15,562 nt of DNA from Deltaproteobacteria bacterium (GTDB lineage: Bacteria; Desulfobacterota; Desulfarculia; Desulfarculales; Desulfarculaceae): the NCBI GenBank assembly GCA_020444165.1, contig JAHLLK010000100.1, positions 1 to 15,562 on the forward strand, read 5' to 3'. Position numbers and translations under genes: made by a program. Positions 1-7,855 of the stretch are shown here, piece by piece. Under the pieces are notes generated by a model. That model ran no database searches and was not told the origin of the DNA. It was given only the letters and a program-made list of their open reading frames with translations. Within the stretch, counting starts at the first letter, position 1; each line of letters opens with the position of its first letter.

Positions 1-1051
1 TGACCTCGGAGTTGCCCAGCTTCATCTTGGTCTGCCCCTCGAACTGGGGCTGGGGGATGCGCACGCTGATCACCCCCACCAGGCCCTCCCGCACGTCGTC
101 GCCCGAGGGCAGGGACTTTATCTTGGGCATGTTGTGGGAGATGTAGTTGTTGATGGTGCGGGTCAAGGCCGCCTTGAAGCCGGTGAGGTGGGTGCCGCCT
201 TCCCGGGTGTTGATGTTGTTGGCAAAGGAGAACAGGCGCTCCTGGTAGGCGTCGGTGTACTTGAGCGCGATCTCCACCTGCACCATGCCTTTTTCGCCGT
301 TGAGCAGCATGGGTTTGGGGTGCAGGGGCAGGGCCTTGCGGGCCAGGTAGTCCACGAACTCGGCGATGCCGCCCTTGTAAAGGAAATCCACCTGCTTCTC
401 GGACCGCTCGTCCACCAGGGTGATGGACAGGCCCTTGTTCAAAAAGGCCAGCTCCCGTAGTCGCCCGGAAAGGGTTTCGAAGGAGTAGTCGGTGGTCTCG
501 AAGATGTCGGAGTCTGCCTTGAAGGTGACCTTGGTCCCCCGGCGGCGGGTCTTGCCGATGACTTCCAGCTCGCCCACCGGCTTGCCGCGCATGTAGCGCT
601 GGGAGTACACCTTGCCGTCGCGGCTGATCTCCACCTCCAGCCACTCCGAAAGGGCGTTCACCACGCTCACGCCCACGCCGTGCAAGCCGCCGGCCACCTT
701 GTAGGCCTTGTCGTCGAACTTGCCCCCGGCGTGGAGCTTGGTCATGACCACCTGCAACGCGGGTACGCCCTCGGTCGGGTGCATGTCCACGGGGATGCCC
801 CGGCCGTCGTCCGTGACCGAGATGGAGTCATCGGCATGGATGACCACGTTGATGGCCTCGCAATAGCCGCCCATGGCCTCGTCAACGGAGTTGTCCACCA
901 CTTCGTAGACGAGATGGTGCAGGCCGTCCACTCCGGTGGAGCCAATGTACATGGCCGGGCGCTTGCGAACCGCGTCCAAGCCTTCCAGTACTTTGATCTC
1001 TCCCGCGTTGTAAGCCGGGTGGCCGGTGGTTTTCTCGAATTCGTCAGGCAT
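1..1051 (-). CDS. gyrB: DNA gyrase subunit B, N-terminal part (cut by window edge)
   Basis: This is the ATPase subunit of DNA gyrase, which uses ATP to drive negative supercoiling together with GyrA. The visible 350 codons cover the GHKL ATPase domain and part of the transducer domain; the remainder lies before base 1 (family length is about 800 residues). Seen motifs: the start of the conserved region ([20 protein letters not shown], residues 19-38), the N-box with Glu50 and Asn54 ([11 protein letters not shown]), the DDGRGIP loop with Asp81-Asp82, and the glycine-rich ATP lid [15 protein letters not shown] from residue 121. The start at 1051 is preceded by a GGGGGAG purine run, rather close to the ATG, so the start is likely but not certain. 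The gene is divergent from marR and gyrA instead of sitting in the common recF-gyrB-gyrA order. Identity is very secure. Confidence 0.97.
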   Translation of the reverse strand, partial: MPDEFEKTTGHPAYNAGEIKVLEGLDAVRKRPAMYIGSTGVDGLHHLVYEVVDNSVDEAMGGYCEAINVVIHADDSISVTDDGRGIPVDMHPTEGVPALQVVMTKLHAGGKFDDKAYKVAGGLHGVGVSVVNALSEWLEVEISRDGKVYSQRYMRGKPVGELEVIGKTRRRGTKVTFKADSDIFETTDYSFETLSGRLRELAFLNKGLSITLVDERSEKQVDFLYKGGIAEFVDYLARKALPLHPKPMLLNGEKGMVQVEIALKYTDAYQERLFSFANNINTREGGTHLTGFKAALTRTINNYISHNMPKIKSLPSGDDVREGLVGVISVRIPQPQFEGQTKMKLGNSEV

Positions 1052-1085
1052 TGCTCCCCCGATCCGGAGTGTTTCAAGCTAGGAT

Positions 1086-1113
1086 ATTATGACGCAAATA
1101 TCCATTTTTTCAA
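1086..1113 (-). promoter_or_regulatory. Predicted sigma70-type promoter of gyrB
   Basis: Read on the minus strand, TTGAAA (1113-1108) and CATAAT (1091-1086) lie 16 bases apart, each matching the sigma70 consensus at five of six positions. Transcription would begin near 1079, giving a leader of about 28 bases before the gyrB ATG. This is a visual match and no start-site data exist. Confidence 0.55.
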
Positions 1114-1834
1114 GTAATTTCTCGATTTTGACCCCGGCCGGAAAAGGCTGACGGGTGAGGTGGTTAGCCCGTGCTTCGCGCGCTGGCCCCTATTCGGGCC
1201 GGGCCCTCGGCCCCCCGGGTGCTCCGGAGCTGTCCTCATGGGGGATAGTGATGTACTCGACATAAATTGTTAAAAAAAAACAATATACCCCCAGAAAACC
1301 CGTCCGATGCCGCGCGGACGACTGGGAACAAGGTAAAAAATTTGTTACAATTTTAAAAATGAAATAAACTTACACAAAGCCGGGAAAATCCCCCGAGGAC
1401 CCCCGCCGGGGCGAGCCAGGCTGCTCCAGGAAAAACGAAAGTAAATTACAAATAGTATGGGTAAACGAAGAAGGCTCCTGCAACCCCGAATGCTACCCAC
1501 ACGTAACAAGCTAAAATAAAAAAATAAAATACCAAAGATAAACTAAATTACATAAAATATGGAGGCCTCTTCTGCCGGCTGCCTTGCGCCCCCGGGCAGA
1601 CCGCCTGCCTCGCTGAGGGTTGGCCAGCCTAAATCCCAACGGAACGAAAGACGTTGTATTTTGGCAATGGAGTGTTTTTAATTAGGGGGTAAGCGCTAAA
1701 CGCTATCAACTGGCCAGATGGACCATGTACCGCCCCAAGGAAGTCGCAGCTCGCGCAGGGGGAGCCGGGTCGCTTGGGACCTCGCCCTTCGTACCTGCCA
1801 GCTACCAAGGCCAGCTCACACAATGAGGTGGAGC
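1114..1834. other. AT-rich spacer between gyrB and marR, no gene seen
   Basis: About 720 bases with no convincing reading frame. GC-rich pieces alternate with strikingly AT-rich tracts near 1260-1290, 1330-1375, 1435-1460 and 1500-1560, unlike the rest of the window. A small hairpin is visible at 1301-1320 (CGTCCG paired with CGGACG). A tandem CGCTA motif (CGCTAAACGCTA) near 1693-1704 lies about 130 bases before the marR start and could be a regulator site, though this is weak. The spacer presumably carries the promoters of gyrB and marR. I saw no clear DnaA-box cluster. Confidence 0.5.
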
Positions 1835-2341
1835 ATGAAGTCGGTGAAAACATCGGAAAGGCGCGGAGAGGGGGAAAGCCAACGCGTCTTGGAGGCGGAT
1901 CAGGTGATAAATATCATGGATGGTCTCATGCGGGGGGCGGAAAAAATTCGCGTGGAGACCGCGCAGGCCTGTGGACTAAACCTGCCTTGTTACAACCTCC
2001 TGAGCCTGGCCGAGCAAAGGGACCAGGAGGGCATCACCGTAAGCGAAGCCGCCTCGCATCTGGAGATCCGTCCCCAGGCCCTCTCCGGCGCGGCCGGGGA
2101 GCTGGTGAACCTGGGCTACCTGGCCCGCAAGGTGGATGACGGCGACGGCCGCGCCCGGCGCCTAACGGTCACCAGCAAGGGACGGGAGGCCCTGGCTCCG
2201 GCCCGGGAAAAACGGGAGGCCTTGCTCCAGCAAATCCTGTCCAAGGTGCCTTCCCCCTCGGTGGCCCGCCTGGTGCTGCAGAAGCTGCACGAGGCCCTGA
2301 GCCAGGAGCGGGAGGTAGCCGTGCCGGAAATAGCTTTGTGA
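1835..2341 (+). CDS. MarR-family transcriptional regulator
   Basis: A 168-residue winged-helix DNA-binding protein of the MarR type, usually a dimeric repressor released by a small ligand or by oxidation. The helix-turn-helix covers about residues 66-92 (GITVSEAASHLEIRPQALSG), followed by the wing with the family signature RKVDDGDGRARRLTVTSKG (98-116), and a helical C-terminus for dimerisation. Cys46 and Cys52 lie close together before the helix-turn-helix, so thiol sensing is conceivable but speculative. I chose the ATG at 1835 because GAGGTG lies four bases upstream; in-frame ATGs at 1823 and 1718 would add residues not typical of the family. It lies between gyrB and gyrA, transcribed toward gyrA across a 960-base gap. 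Its targets and ligand cannot be read from the sequence. Confidence 0.88.
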   Translation: MKSVKTSERRGEGESQRVLEADQVINIMDGLMRGAEKIRVETAQACGLNLPCYNLLSLAEQRDQEGITVSEAASHLEIRPQALSGAAGELVNLGYLARKVDDGDGRARRLTVTSKGREALAPAREKREALLQQILSKVPSPSVARLVLQKLHEALSQEREVAVPEIAL

Positions 2342-2394
2342 ACGGGCTTCTGGCCTGGCCGCCGGCTCCATCGCCCTGGCGAGGGCCTCCCTGT

Positions 2395-2588
2395 CAGGGT
2401 GTTGAAAAAGTCCATCCCTGGCCTTTTTCGACCCATCTTGGCAAAAGCGTCGTTTTGCCAAGATGGACAAATCGCTTGCCTTTTCCAGGCCGCGCAATTT
2501 GGCGTGCCCTCCCCGGGCTCCCCAAACAAGCCGTAGCTTGTTTGGGGTGGTCCCTGGCGCGCCCCGCAGGCTGTTTTTCAACAGCCTG
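2395..2588. repeat. MITE-like element with terminal inverted repeats and internal hairpins
   Basis: A 194-base noncoding element. The left end, CAGGGTGTTGAAAAA (2395-2409), matches the reversed right end (2574-2588) at 14 of 15 positions. Inside are two perfect hairpins: a 14-bp stem at 2433-2446/2453-2466 with loop GCGTCG, and a 12-bp stem at 2520-2531/2536-2547 with loop CGTA. The right end itself folds as a 10-bp stem (2566-2575/2580-2589). No target-site duplication is evident and no transposase is present, so it would depend on an enzyme elsewhere if mobile. Part of it (2438-2513) is repeated at 8493-8566. Confidence 0.6.
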
Positions 2589-3013
2589 CTATGGCTCGGC
2601 TTCCACCGGGTGAACAGCTGGCGCGGGCCTGCCTCTTCTCCCGTGTTCCGTTCCTTTGCCCCCGCCCGGTTTGCCTCCGACCCGGTCCCGTATCCTTCCT
2701 GGCCCAACCCCGGGCGCGGGACGGTTTTCTCAGCCCCGCGCGGCAGGGGGGTTCTCCTTTCATGATAACGCTGGGTTAGCCGGCGGTTTTTCCCCCCAGA
2801 CCAGGCGAAACCTCCCGGTTGCTTTTTCATGCCTTTGATGATAAAATCCAACAGTTTATCCGCCAGGGTCCGCACCATCCCCGCCGCACGGTCGGCCCTC
2901 CGGCCCGGCCGTTTGGCGCCGGGTCTCAAGCCGGTGACCGGGAACCAGCGGGGGAGAGTCGTTCCCTGGCTTTCCACTCTGGCTTGGGCCGGAAATAAAC
3001 TCCGGCAAAGGAA

Positions 3014-3050
3014 CGAAATCAGGGATCCCCCGGCGTGATCCCCGATTTCG
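3014..3050. repeat. Inverted repeat in the gyrA upstream region
   Basis: Bases 3014-3027 pair with 3037-3050 over 14 positions with one A/C mismatch, around the loop CCCCGGCGT. It lies 250 bases before gyrA. It has no T-run, so it is not an obvious terminator. Confidence 0.5.
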
Positions 3051-3106
3051 GCGGGCCAACCCCAACGCCCTGTGACCAGACGAGGGCTGGTTTACGCTGG
3101 GCCGCC

Positions 3107-3182
3107 GGGCTCCCCAAAAAGCGAATAGCTTTGCCGGGGACGTATCCCGGTAGCCCCAAAAAGCCGAGGGCTATGGGGGGCT
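3107..3182 (+). repeat. Two related hairpins in the gyrA leader
   Basis: GGGCTCCCCAAA at 3107-3118 is identical to 2515-2526 in the MITE-like element and is followed by a similar AAGC...TAGCTT hairpin (AAAGC 3118-3122 with GCTTT 3128-3132, CCCC with GGGG outside). A second variant follows at 3152-3182, pairing AGCCCC with GGGGCT and AGCC with GGCT. This looks like remains of the same repeat family placed in the gyrA upstream region. Confidence 0.45.
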
Positions 3183-3199
3183 GGGACCAAGGTTCGCCA

Positions 3200-3277
3200 G
3201 GGAGGCTCCGGGCAGATTGCCCCGGAACCTCCCGGGCCGGCGGGGGGACTCCCGTTGCGGCCCGTTTTTTCTTTTTT
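3200..3277 (+). terminator. Intrinsic-terminator-like double hairpin immediately before gyrA
   Basis: Two abutting hairpins precede a T-rich run. The first pairs 3200-3212 with 3221-3233 (12 base pairs, one mismatch, 8-base loop). The second pairs CGGGCCG (3233-3239) with CGGCCCG (3258-3264) and has an inner CGGG/CCCG stem. Thirteen bases of T with a single C follow directly (3265-3277). The T-run ends 24 bases before the gyrA ATG. It could end an upstream transcript or act as an attenuator in the gyrA leader. Confidence 0.6.
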
Positions 3278-3301
3278 CCACTTAACAAAGAAGGCCCATA
3301 G

Positions 3302-5782
3302 ATGTTGCCCACGGACGCCCGCAAGGAAGACATCCTGATCGAAGATGAGATAAAGCGCTCGTACCTGGATTACGCCATGAGCGTGATCATCGGGCGGGCG
3401 CTGCCCGACGTGCGGGACGGACTCAAGCCGGTGCACCGGCGCATTCTGTTCGCCATGCGCGAACTCAAGAACGAGTACAACAAGGCTTACAAGAAGTCGG
3501 CCCGTGTGGTCGGTGACGTCATCGGTAAGTACCACCCCCACGGCGAGCAGGCGGTCTACGACGCCCTGGTGCGCATGGCCCAGGACTTTTCCATGCGCTA
3601 CCCCGTGGTGGACGGCCAGGGAAACTTCGGCTCGGTGGACGGCGACGCCCCGGCGGCCATGCGTTACACCGAGGTGCGCATGGCCAAGCTGGCCCACCAT
3701 TTCCTGGAAGACATAGACAAGGAAACGGTGGAGTTCAATGACAACTACGACGGCTCGCTGCAAGAGCCCGTGGTCCTGCCCACCCGGGTGCCCAACCTGT
3801 TGGTCAACGGCTCCTCCGGCATCGCCGTGGGCATGGCCACCAATATCCCGCCCCACAACCTGGGCGAGATCTCCCGGGGCATCCTGGCCCTGTTGGAGCA
3901 TCCCGAGCTGAACGTTCTGGACCTCATGAAGTTCATCCCCGGCCCGGACTTCCCCACCTCGGGCTTCATCTACGGCAGCGAGGGCATAAGGGACGCCTAC
4001 ACCACCGGCCGCGGCAGCATCACCCTCCGGGCCAGGGCCATCGTGGAGGTCCACCCCCGCACCAAGAAAACCGCCATCATCGTCAACGAGCTGCCCTATC
4101 AGGTCAACAAGGCCCGGCTCCTGGAGCGCATCGCCGATCTGGTCAAGGACAAGAAGCTGGAGGGCATCACCGAAATCCGCGACGAGTCCGACCGCGACGG
4201 TATGCGGATGGTGTTGGAGATCAAGCGCGACGTGGTGCCCCAGGTTATCCTGAACCAGCTTTTCAAGTTCACCCAGATGCAGAACACCTTCGGGGTGAAC
4301 ATGATGGCCATCGTCAACAACCGGCCCCAGCTCCTCAACCTGAAAGAGGTATTGGAGCTCTTCATCGAGCACCGCCGGGAGATGATCATCCGGCGCACCA
4401 TTTTCGAGCTGAACAAGGCCGAGGCCCGGGCCCACATCCTGGAAGGCCTCAAGATCGCCCTGGACCACCTGGACGAGGTCATAGCCCTGATCCGGGCGGC
4501 CAAGAACCCGGCCGAAGCCCGGCAAGGCCTCATGACCCGCTTCTCCCTCTCCGAGAAGCAGTCCCAGGCCATCCTGGACATGCGCCTGCAGCGCCTCACC
4601 GGCCTGGAGCGCGACAAGATCCTGGAGGAGTACCGCGAGATCATCAAGGAGATCGCCCGCCTCCGGGAAATCCTGGAATCTGACGAGAAGGTGCGCCAGG
4701 TCATCCGCGAGGAGACCCTGGCCCTGGCCGAGGAATACCCCGAAGGCCGCCGCACCGAGATCGTGGGCGCGGCCGGTGAGATCGAGCTGGAGGACCTCAT
4801 CGCCGAAGAGGAGATGGTGGTCACCCTGTCCCACTCCGGCTACATCAAACGCAGCCCCATCAGCCTCTACCGGGCCCAGCGGCGCGGCGGCAAGGGCAAA
4901 CGCGGCATGGCCACCAAAGAGGAGGATTTCGTGGAAGCCCTGTTCGTGGCCTCCACCCATTCCTACCTCCTCATCTTCACGGACCAGGGCCGCCTCTACT
5001 GGCTTAAGGTCCACGAGATTCCCCAGGCCGGCCGGGCCAGCCGGGGCAAGGCCATTGTCAACCTGGTCTCCATGCTGCCCTCGGAAACCGTTTCCACCGT
5101 CCTGGCCGTGCGTGAGTTCACCGAAGGCTTCATGGTGATCATGGCCACCCAGAAAGGCATCGTCAAAAAGACCGAGCTGAAGGCCTTCAGCCGGCCCCGG
5201 GTCGGCGGCATAATCGCCATCAACCTGGACGAGAGCGACTCCCTGGTGGCCGCCCGCCTCACTGACGGCGACATGGAGATCTTCCTGGCGACCCAGGAAG
5301 GCCAAGCCATCCGCTTCAAGGAAGACCAGGTGCGGCCCATGGGCCGCAACGCCGCGGGAGTGCGCGGCGTGGTCCTGGGCGAGAGCGACAAGGTCGTCGC
5401 CATGGAAGCCGTGGCCGGCGCCCCCAGCGTGCTCACCGTCACCCTCCTGGGCTTTGGCAAACGCACCCGGCTGGACGAGTACCCCCTGCAAAACCGGGGC
5501 GGCAAGGGCGTGATCACCATCAAAACCAATGAGAGGAACGGCTCTGTGGTGACCGCCCTGGTGGTGGAAGACGAGCACGAAGTCATGGCCATCAGCGACC
5601 AGGGCAACATCATCCGTATGAAGGTGGGCGACATCAGCGTCATCGGGCGGAACACCCAGGGGGTCAAGATCATCGGCCTGGCTCCGGAGGAGCACCTGGT
5701 GGGGCTGGCCCGCCTGGCCGAAACCGAAGAGGAAAACGGCCAGGAGGAGGATGAGGATGACGAAAACGGCGGCAACGAATAA
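3302..5782 (+). CDS. gyrA: DNA gyrase subunit A
   Basis: Catalytic breakage-reunion subunit of the A2B2 gyrase, 826 residues (E. coli GyrA has 875). The catalytic tyrosine is Tyr122 in [10 protein letters not shown], the same number as in E. coli. The winged-helix region with [20 protein letters not shown] (75-94) keeps Asp87 but has Gln at position 83, where E. coli has Ser. The C-terminal beta-pinwheel contains the GyrA-box [10 protein letters not shown] from Gln526, which identifies gyrase rather than topoisomerase IV (ParC). The protein ends in an acidic tail rich in Glu, Asp and Asn. The start at 3302 has an AAGG ribosome site seven bases upstream and the usual family N-terminus. The 3' end overlaps gpsA. 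A terminator-like hairpin lies just upstream, so leader control is possible. Confidence 0.98.
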   Translation: MLPTDARKEDILIEDEIKRSYLDYAMSVIIGRALPDVRDGLKPVHRRILFAMRELKNEYNKAYKKSARVVGDVIGKYHPHGEQAVYDALVRMAQDFSMRYPVVDGQGNFGSVDGDAPAAMRYTEVRMAKLAHHFLEDIDKETVEFNDNYDGSLQEPVVLPTRVPNLLVNGSSGIAVGMATNIPPHNLGEISRGILALLEHPELNVLDLMKFIPGPDFPTSGFIYGSEGIRDAYTTGRGSITLRARAIVEVHPRTKKTAIIVNELPYQVNKARLLERIADLVKDKKLEGITEIRDESDRDGMRMVLEIKRDVVPQVILNQLFKFTQMQNTFGVNMMAIVNNRPQLLNLKEVLELFIEHRREMIIRRTIFELNKAEARAHILEGLKIALDHLDEVIALIRAAKNPAEARQGLMTRFSLSEKQSQAILDMRLQRLTGLERDKILEEYREIIKEIARLREILESDEKVRQVIREETLALAEEYPEGRRTEIVGAAGEIELEDLIAEEEMVVTLSHSGYIKRSPISLYRAQRRGGKGKRGMATKEEDFVEALFVASTHSYLLIFTDQGRLYWLKVHEIPQAGRASRGKAIVNLVSMLPSETVSTVLAVREFTEGFMVIMATQKGIVKKTELKAFSRPRVGGIIAINLDESDSLVAARLTDGDMEIFLATQEGQAIRFKEDQVRPMGRNAAGVRGVVLGESDKVVAMEAVAGAPSVLTVTLLGFGKRTRLDEYPLQNRGGKGVITIKTNERNGSVVTALVVEDEHEVMAISDQGNIIRMKVGDISVIGRNTQGVKIIGLAPEEHLVGLARLAETEEENGQEEDEDDENGGNE

Positions 5783-6800
5783 CCGCCCCGAGGGCCAAGG
5801 CCCGGCCGCGGTCATCGGCGGGGGAAGCTGGGGCACGGCCCTGGCCCAGGTTTTGGCCCTGGCCGGCCATCAGGTGCGCCTCTGGGTGCGCGAGCCCGAG
5901 GTGGTGGAGTCCATCAACGGGCGCCGGGTGAACGAGGTGTTCCTGCCAGACATTCCCCTGGACCCCGGCATCACCGCCACCGGCGAAATGGCCGCGGCCC
6001 TGGCCGGGGCCTCGCTGGTGCTGTTGGTGGTGCCCAGCAACTTCATGCGCCCGGTCCTCCTGGAAGCCGCGCCCTTTGTGGAGCCCGGCGCCGTGGTGCT
6101 CTCCTGCTCCAAAGGCATCGAGGAAGGCACCAGCTTCACCATGCCCGAGGTGGTGGAGGACGTGCTGCCCAAGGCCTTTGCCCGCCGCCTGGCCTGCCTC
6201 TCCGGCCCCAGCTTCGCCCGCGAAGTGGCCCGGGGCATGCCCACCGCGGTGGTGGTGGCCGGCCGCGACCCCCAGGTGGCCCGCGACCTGCAACCCCAGC
6301 TCGCCACCCCCTTCTTCCGGGTCTACACCAGCCCCGACCTGGTGGGCGTGGAGCTGGGCGGAGCCATCAAGAACCCCCTGGCCATTGCCGCCGGCATGGT
6401 CGCCAGCCTGGAGCTGGGCTACAACACCATGGCCGCCCTCATCACCCGGGGCCTGGCCGAGATGACCCGTCTGGCCCAGGCCCGCGGCGGCCAGATGGCC
6501 ACCATGGCCGGGCTTTCCGGCCTGGGCGACCTGGTGCTCACCTGCACCGGCGCGCTCTCCAGGAACCGCACCGTGGGCGTCCGCCTGGCCCAGGGCGAAA
6601 CCATCGACCAGATCACCGCCTCCACCCGCTTCGTGGCCGAGGGCGTGAAAAACACCCTCACCGTCCTGGCCCTGGCCCACAACTCCGGGGTGGAAATGCC
6701 CATCATCGAGGCGGTGCGCACGGTCATCTACGGCGGGGTCAGCCCCAAGAAGGTCCTGCACGAGCTGATGACCCGGGAGCTGAAACCCGAGTACTACTGA
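5757..6800 (+). CDS. gpsA: Glycerol-3-phosphate dehydrogenase [NAD(P)+]
   Basis: Soluble enzyme that reduces dihydroxyacetone phosphate to sn-glycerol-3-phosphate, the backbone for phospholipid synthesis; 347 residues, close to the usual 330-340. An N-terminal Rossmann fold is shown by the nucleotide-binding loop [11 protein letters not shown]. Other family blocks include [42 protein letters not shown] with the catalytic Lys (residue 205), and [20 protein letters not shown]. The start lies inside the end of gyrA: AGGAGG (5742-5747) sits nine bases before ATG 5757 and three before the alternative in-frame ATG 5751, so 5757 is preferred. The overlap of 26 bases implies translational coupling with gyrA, with the ribosome site supplied by codons for GyrA's acidic tail. 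The enzyme assignment is secure; only the start is ambiguous by two codons. Confidence 0.96.
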   Translation: MTKTAATNNRPEGQGPAAVIGGGSWGTALAQVLALAGHQVRLWVREPEVVESINGRRVNEVFLPDIPLDPGITATGEMAAALAGASLVLLVVPSNFMRPVLLEAAPFVEPGAVVLSCSKGIEEGTSFTMPEVVEDVLPKAFARRLACLSGPSFAREVARGMPTAVVVAGRDPQVARDLQPQLATPFFRVYTSPDLVGVELGGAIKNPLAIAAGMVASLELGYNTMAALITRGLAEMTRLAQARGGQMATMAGLSGLGDLVLTCTGALSRNRTVGVRLAQGETIDQITASTRFVAEGVKNTLTVLALAHNSGVEMPIIEAVRTVIYGGVSPKKVLHELMTRELKPEYY

Positions 6801-6900
6801 AACCCCGGCGCACGGCCGGCCCCCGCGGCCAGGCCCGCGCTCCGACTTTAGCCCCTTTTTCCAACCAATGGCCGCCCACGCCGCACCAAAAGGAGCAAGC

Positions 6901-7722
6901 ATGAATACCCTGCTCGTGGATCACGAAGCCTGTAAGCAAGACGGTCTCTGTGTGGCTGAGTGCCCCATGCAGATCCTGGAGCTGGATGACGCCAAGCACC
7001 CCCGTTTCGTTCCCGAAGGCGCGGATTTCTGCATCCAGTGCGGCCACTGTGTCGCCGTGTGCCCTCACGGCGCCTTGGGGCTCACGGCGATGCCGGCCTA
7101 CGAATGCCCGCCGCTCAAAAAGGAACTGAACATCTCCGCCGCCCAGGCCGAGCAGTTCCTCCGCTCCCGGCGCTCCATCCGCCAATACAAGGACGAAGCC
7201 GTGGGCCAGGAAACCCTGGCCGAGCTGCTCCGCCTGGCCTCCTACGCCCCCAGCGGCCACAACTGGCAGCCCCTGTCCTGGCTGGTGATCAGCGGCCGTG
7301 ACAAGGTTCATGAACTGGCCGGCTATGTGGCCGAGTGGATGCGCTGGATGCTGAAAGAGCAGTCCGAGACCGCCCTGGCCATGCACATGGACGTGGTCAT
7401 CCAACGCTGGGAAGAGGGCAAGGACCGCATCCTCCGCAATGCCCCCCACGTGGTCATTGCCCACGCCCCCGAGGTGGACCGCTCGGCCCTGTCCGCCGGC
7501 ATCACCGCCTTGGCCTACCTGGAACTGGCGGCCCCCAGCCTGGGGCTCGGCACCTGCTGGGCCGGCTTCTTCAACGCCGCGGCCCAGTTCTTCCCCCCGC
7601 TCCAGGAAAAACTGGCCCTGCCTCAAGGCCACAAGGCCGTGGCCGCGGCCATGGTGGGCTACCCCAACGTGAAGTACTACCGCCTGCCGCTGCGCAAGAG
7701 CCCCATCATCGCCTGGCGTTAG
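6901..7722 (+). CDS. Ferredoxin-nitroreductase fusion protein
   Basis: A 273-residue protein joining an N-terminal two-cluster ferredoxin domain (about 1-65) to a nitroreductase-type FMN domain (about 85-273). Cluster ligands seen: Cys11, Cys17, Cys21, then Cys44, Cys47, Cys50, Cys54. The second cysteine expected in the first motif is replaced by Asp14 (C-K-Q-D-G-L-C). The flavin domain shows RSRRSIRQYKDEAV (88-101), the YAPSGHNWQP block (115-124) and a C-terminal GLGTCWAGFF. Electrons probably pass from the clusters to FMN for reduction of an unknown acceptor; the substrate cannot be inferred. AAGGAG lies about six bases before the ATG at 6901; an in-frame ATG at 6868 lacks such a site. It follows gpsA by 100 bases and ends before a strong terminator-like hairpin. 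Confidence 0.92.
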   Translation: MNTLLVDHEACKQDGLCVAECPMQILELDDAKHPRFVPEGADFCIQCGHCVAVCPHGALGLTAMPAYECPPLKKELNISAAQAEQFLRSRRSIRQYKDEAVGQETLAELLRLASYAPSGHNWQPLSWLVISGRDKVHELAGYVAEWMRWMLKEQSETALAMHMDVVIQRWEEGKDRILRNAPHVVIAHAPEVDRSALSAGITALAYLELAAPSLGLGTCWAGFFNAAAQFFPPLQEKLALPQGHKAVAAAMVGYPNVKYYRLPLRKSPIIAWR

Positions 7723-7747
7723 GCAGCCGCCTAGCCAACGGGAGGAT

Positions 7748-7791
7748 GTGGGGGGAAACCCCTTTTTTCAAAAAAGGCTCCTTCCCCCCAC
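7748..7791. terminator. Terminator-like hairpin after the nitroreductase gene
   Basis: GTGGGGGGAA (7748-7757) pairs perfectly with 7782-7791. An inner CCTTTT/AAAAGG stem gives T- and A-runs that suit termination on either strand. It starts 26 bases after the nitroreductase stop and separates it from archease. Its outline is repeated at 12086-12132. Confidence 0.65.
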
Positions 7792-7855
7792 TCCCCCATC
7801 CCCCTAAAAAAAACTAGTGTTAAGTGGTCTGAGCCACACTCCCAGGGAGCCTCCC

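Larger units (their letters stand above)
2589..3199. other. Noncoding stretch upstream of gyrA with many inverted repeats
   Basis: About 610 bases without a convincing gene; the open frames crossing it are arginine/proline/glycine-rich and lack family-like features. It contains a GC-rich hairpin at 2714-2741, a long inverted repeat at 3014-3027/3037-3050 (14 bp with one mismatch), and two hairpins at 3107-3139 and 3152-3182. The latter two resemble part of the element at 2395-2588. It may hold the gyrA promoter and leader, but no clear promoter was found. Confidence 0.5.

Noticed and set aside
1114..1834. Replication origin next to gyrB
   Set aside because: AT-rich tracts are present, but I found no cluster of DnaA boxes and no dnaA, dnaN or recF nearby.
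2162..2977. A 271-codon minus-strand frame including an MVRTLADKLLDFIIKGMKKQ stretch
   Set aside because: It runs antisense into marR and through the MITE-like repeat, and the rest is Arg/Pro/Gly-rich. The short helical stretch alone is not enough to call a gene.
3092..5836. A 914-codon open frame antisense to gyrA
   Set aside because: It is the reverse shadow of a GC-rich gene: His/Asp/Gly/Leu-rich with no family motif, while gyrA on the other strand has all its catalytic motifs.
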